DNA from: Pseudovibrio sp. Alg231-02
GTDB lineage: Bacteria > Pseudomonadota > Alphaproteobacteria > Rhizobiales > Stappiaceae
DNA: 64,000 nt
Direction of reading: 5' to 3'
NCBI RefSeq assembly: GCF_900143565.1
Contig: NZ_FREX01000002.1
Location: 496,001 to 560,000 of the forward strand
Position numbers and translations under genes: made by a program. Of the stretch, positions 62,656 through 64,000 are shown piece by piece. Position 1 is the first letter of the stretch. Every line of letters begins with the position of its first letter. The notes beneath the pieces were generated by a model that was not told where the DNA came from, did no database searches, and saw nothing but the letters and a program-made list of their open reading frames with translations.

Positions 62656-62689
62656 CGTGCATCAAGAAAAGTGTTTGTGGTACAATTGA

Positions 62690-63226
62690 TTAAAGAGCCC
62701 CGGTGTATTCACCGCGAGCGGGATAATCATTCTTGATGCAGAAGTCGAGAGCACCGAGCATTGGTTTAAAGTCAGGGCGTGCAAATGGCATAGTCTGCAC
62801 ATTCCCGAAGTAGAGAGTGCCGTCAGGCTTTACAAAGAACAGGCCTGGTTCAGCAAAGAGGCCTGGTTCTTCGATACCGATAGACGTTTTTCCGCGGCCT
62901 GCTGAAATGAACAGACCCCATTCACGTGCTTTTGTCAGAGTAACGCCATAACCAACGCGCAGTTTGTCTGCTTTAATCGCATTGGAAAATGTTTGGGCAC
63001 GGTCCTCTGTATCGGTTGAGAGGGCGATGGTTTTCACACCACGTTCCTCAAACTCTGGTGTCAGGCGTTCCAGTTCTTTCAGGTAGGTCGCACAAATGGG
63101 ACAGTGCAGACCACGGTAAAAAACGACCAGAGTGGCAAAGTCAGAAGCATCGGCTGACAGATCGAATGTACCACCACCAAGAAGGTTCACAGATAAGCTT
63201 GGGACTGGCTTGCGAGGGATAAGCAT
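62690..63226 (-). CDS. AhpC/TSA-type peroxiredoxin-like protein
   Basis: The 178-residue thioredoxin-fold protein has YRGLHCPICATYLKEL, with the CxxC motif at about residues 42-45 in the peroxidatic position, and the GLFAEPGLFFVKPDGTLYF block. Members of this subfamily (AhpC/TSA, DUF-like) are presumed to reduce peroxides or act as oxidoreductases. It is divergent, with a 147-base gap, from an AraC-type regulator that may control it. Confidence 0.87.
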   Translation of the reverse strand: MLIPRKPVPSLSVNLLGGGTFDLSADASDFATLVVFYRGLHCPICATYLKELERLTPEFEERGVKTIALSTDTEDRAQTFSNAIKADKLRVGYGVTLTKAREWGLFISAGRGKTSIGIEEPGLFAEPGLFFVKPDGTLYFGNVQTMPFARPDFKPMLGALDFCIKNDYPARGEYTGAL

Positions 63227-63373
63227 TATTATTCTCCTGAGCTAAATTTTCTTTTTGTAGCTTTGCTCAATTCGATTTTTTGAAAGGGCAATTAGCAGTG
63301 GTCGATTTCTATTTGATATGATATTGAACGTTTAATTGCTTTTTGTTCGAAATAACTGACTGAGAGTTCGGAT

Positions 63374-64000
63374 ATGGCCACTGCACTTGCTGAGGTGAAA
63401 CCGAGAGAGCTGCGATACGATCGCCTTTCTTCGCTTATTGAACGCTTTAAAGTGGAGGCACATATTCTTAAAAACACTGAGGATGAGGTGCTTCAGGGCA
63501 ACTTTTTTATTCTTCGGTGTATGCAAGGTTTCCGGAAGCTTGTGTTTCTTCCTGCCAGTCCCAATAACCCCACTGAAGTTAAGCGTATATGCCAGGATAC
63601 TGTTGTTCTTGCCGGAGCTCGAGTTGAGTTTGGCGGGCCGGGATCTCAGCTGAGCACTGCTTTGCCAGATTACGTGGAGATCTATCTCAAGGATGCACCA
63701 GAGCTGGAGAGCCTTGCTGCATTGGTGGTGGAAGAAGTGCTTTCGCCTCGGTGCGGAAGTGCTGCTGTGATCAATCGCTTGTGTGAAGTGGTGGTGATCC
63801 GGTTGCTGCGTCATGCGGTGCGGTCTGGTGTTGCCTGCAGCGGTCTGATTGCCGGATTGGCTCATCCTAATCTAGCGCAAGCGCTTGTTGCCATTCATGA
63901 AGCCCCTTCCAAGCAGTGGCGTCTGGAAAGTCTTGCAGAAGTTGCTGGTATGTCGCGCACACAGTTTGCTGTGCACTTCAAGGAAGTCATGGGGGAGACG
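63374..64000 (+). CDS. AraC-family transcriptional regulator, 3' end outside window
   Basis: At least 209 residues beginning MATALAEVKPRELRYDRLSSLIERF run to the window edge. The N-terminal half matches the cupin-type effector domain common in AraC regulators (LQGNFFILRCMQGFRKLVFL, VEFGGPGSQLSTALPDYVEI). The first helix-turn-helix of the DNA-binding domain (WRLESLAEVAGMSRTQFAVHFKEVMGET) is visible at the end. Its divergent position suggests regulation of the peroxiredoxin-like gene; the inducer is unknown. Confidence 0.88.
   Translation, partial: MATALAEVKPRELRYDRLSSLIERFKVEAHILKNTEDEVLQGNFFILRCMQGFRKLVFLPASPNNPTEVKRICQDTVVLAGARVEFGGPGSQLSTALPDYVEIYLKDAPELESLAALVVEEVLSPRCGSAAVINRLCEVVVIRLLRHAVRSGVACSGLIAGLAHPNLAQALVAIHEAPSKQWRLESLAEVAGMSRTQFAVHFKEVMGET

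Noticed and set aside
1-64000. CRISPR arrays, tRNA/rRNA genes, transposases, prophage genes
   Set aside because: No regularly spaced repeats, cloverleaf-like segments, transposase motifs or phage gene blocks were recognised by reading; a dedicated tRNA/Rfam scan was not possible.

Overview
The window comes from an alphaproteobacterial chromosome. The gene content (FlaF/FlbT, FliX, MotE, CckA, a DksA lacking most zinc cysteines, DUF2585, DUF6468) and the gene families point to the Hyphomicrobiales/Stappiaceae, most like Pseudovibrio. That assignment is inference from gene content; no database comparison was possible. No tRNA, rRNA, CRISPR array, insertion sequence or prophage was seen.

Positions 1-461 hold the start of a MoxR-type AAA ATPase. 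Positions 778-29706 are a nearly uninterrupted flagellar cluster: flgE-flgK-flgL, flaF/flbT (reverse), flagellin, a FlaG-like gene, flgI-rod-binding-flgN (reverse), fliX-dksA, flgF-flgG-flgA-flgH (reverse), fliL-fliM-DUF6468-motE followed by a very large secreted TPR protein, fliO-fliP (reverse), then flgB-flgC-fliE-fliQ-fliR-flhB. The last operon runs into cckA (29802-32366), the hybrid kinase that controls the cell-cycle regulator CtrA. By eye the regulatory DNA has two classes of site. GG-N10-GC sigma-54 promoters with a perfect TGGCAC box precede flgE, flgF and flgI. Perfect TTAA-N7-TTAA CtrA boxes precede flgE, the flagellin gene and flgB. This resembles the Caulobacter flagellar hierarchy, with a possible CtrA-to-cckA feedback.

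Positions 32400-53200 are mainly housekeeping: a small lipoprotein, pseudouridine breakdown genes (psuK-psuG), recA with an SOS-like box, alaS, a cyclic-nucleotide-gated K+ channel, a glycerophosphodiesterase, a secreted pepsin-like aspartic protease, icd, a FabF-type ketosynthase, a DUF2585 protein, HdeD, trmJ-murI, an AGCS symporter, rpsD and ttcA.

Positions 53250-64000 are more mixed: small uncharacterised genes including a cysteine-rich protein, a HAD phosphatase, an AT-rich FkbM-like methyltransferase bracketed by two nearly identical terminators, purL-bolA-grxD, a secreted protein of unknown function, an HlyD/FUSC efflux pair, and a peroxiredoxin-like gene divergent from a truncated AraC regulator. 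Two palindromic intergenic elements of dispersed-repeat type lie at the 3' ends of flgH and cckA.
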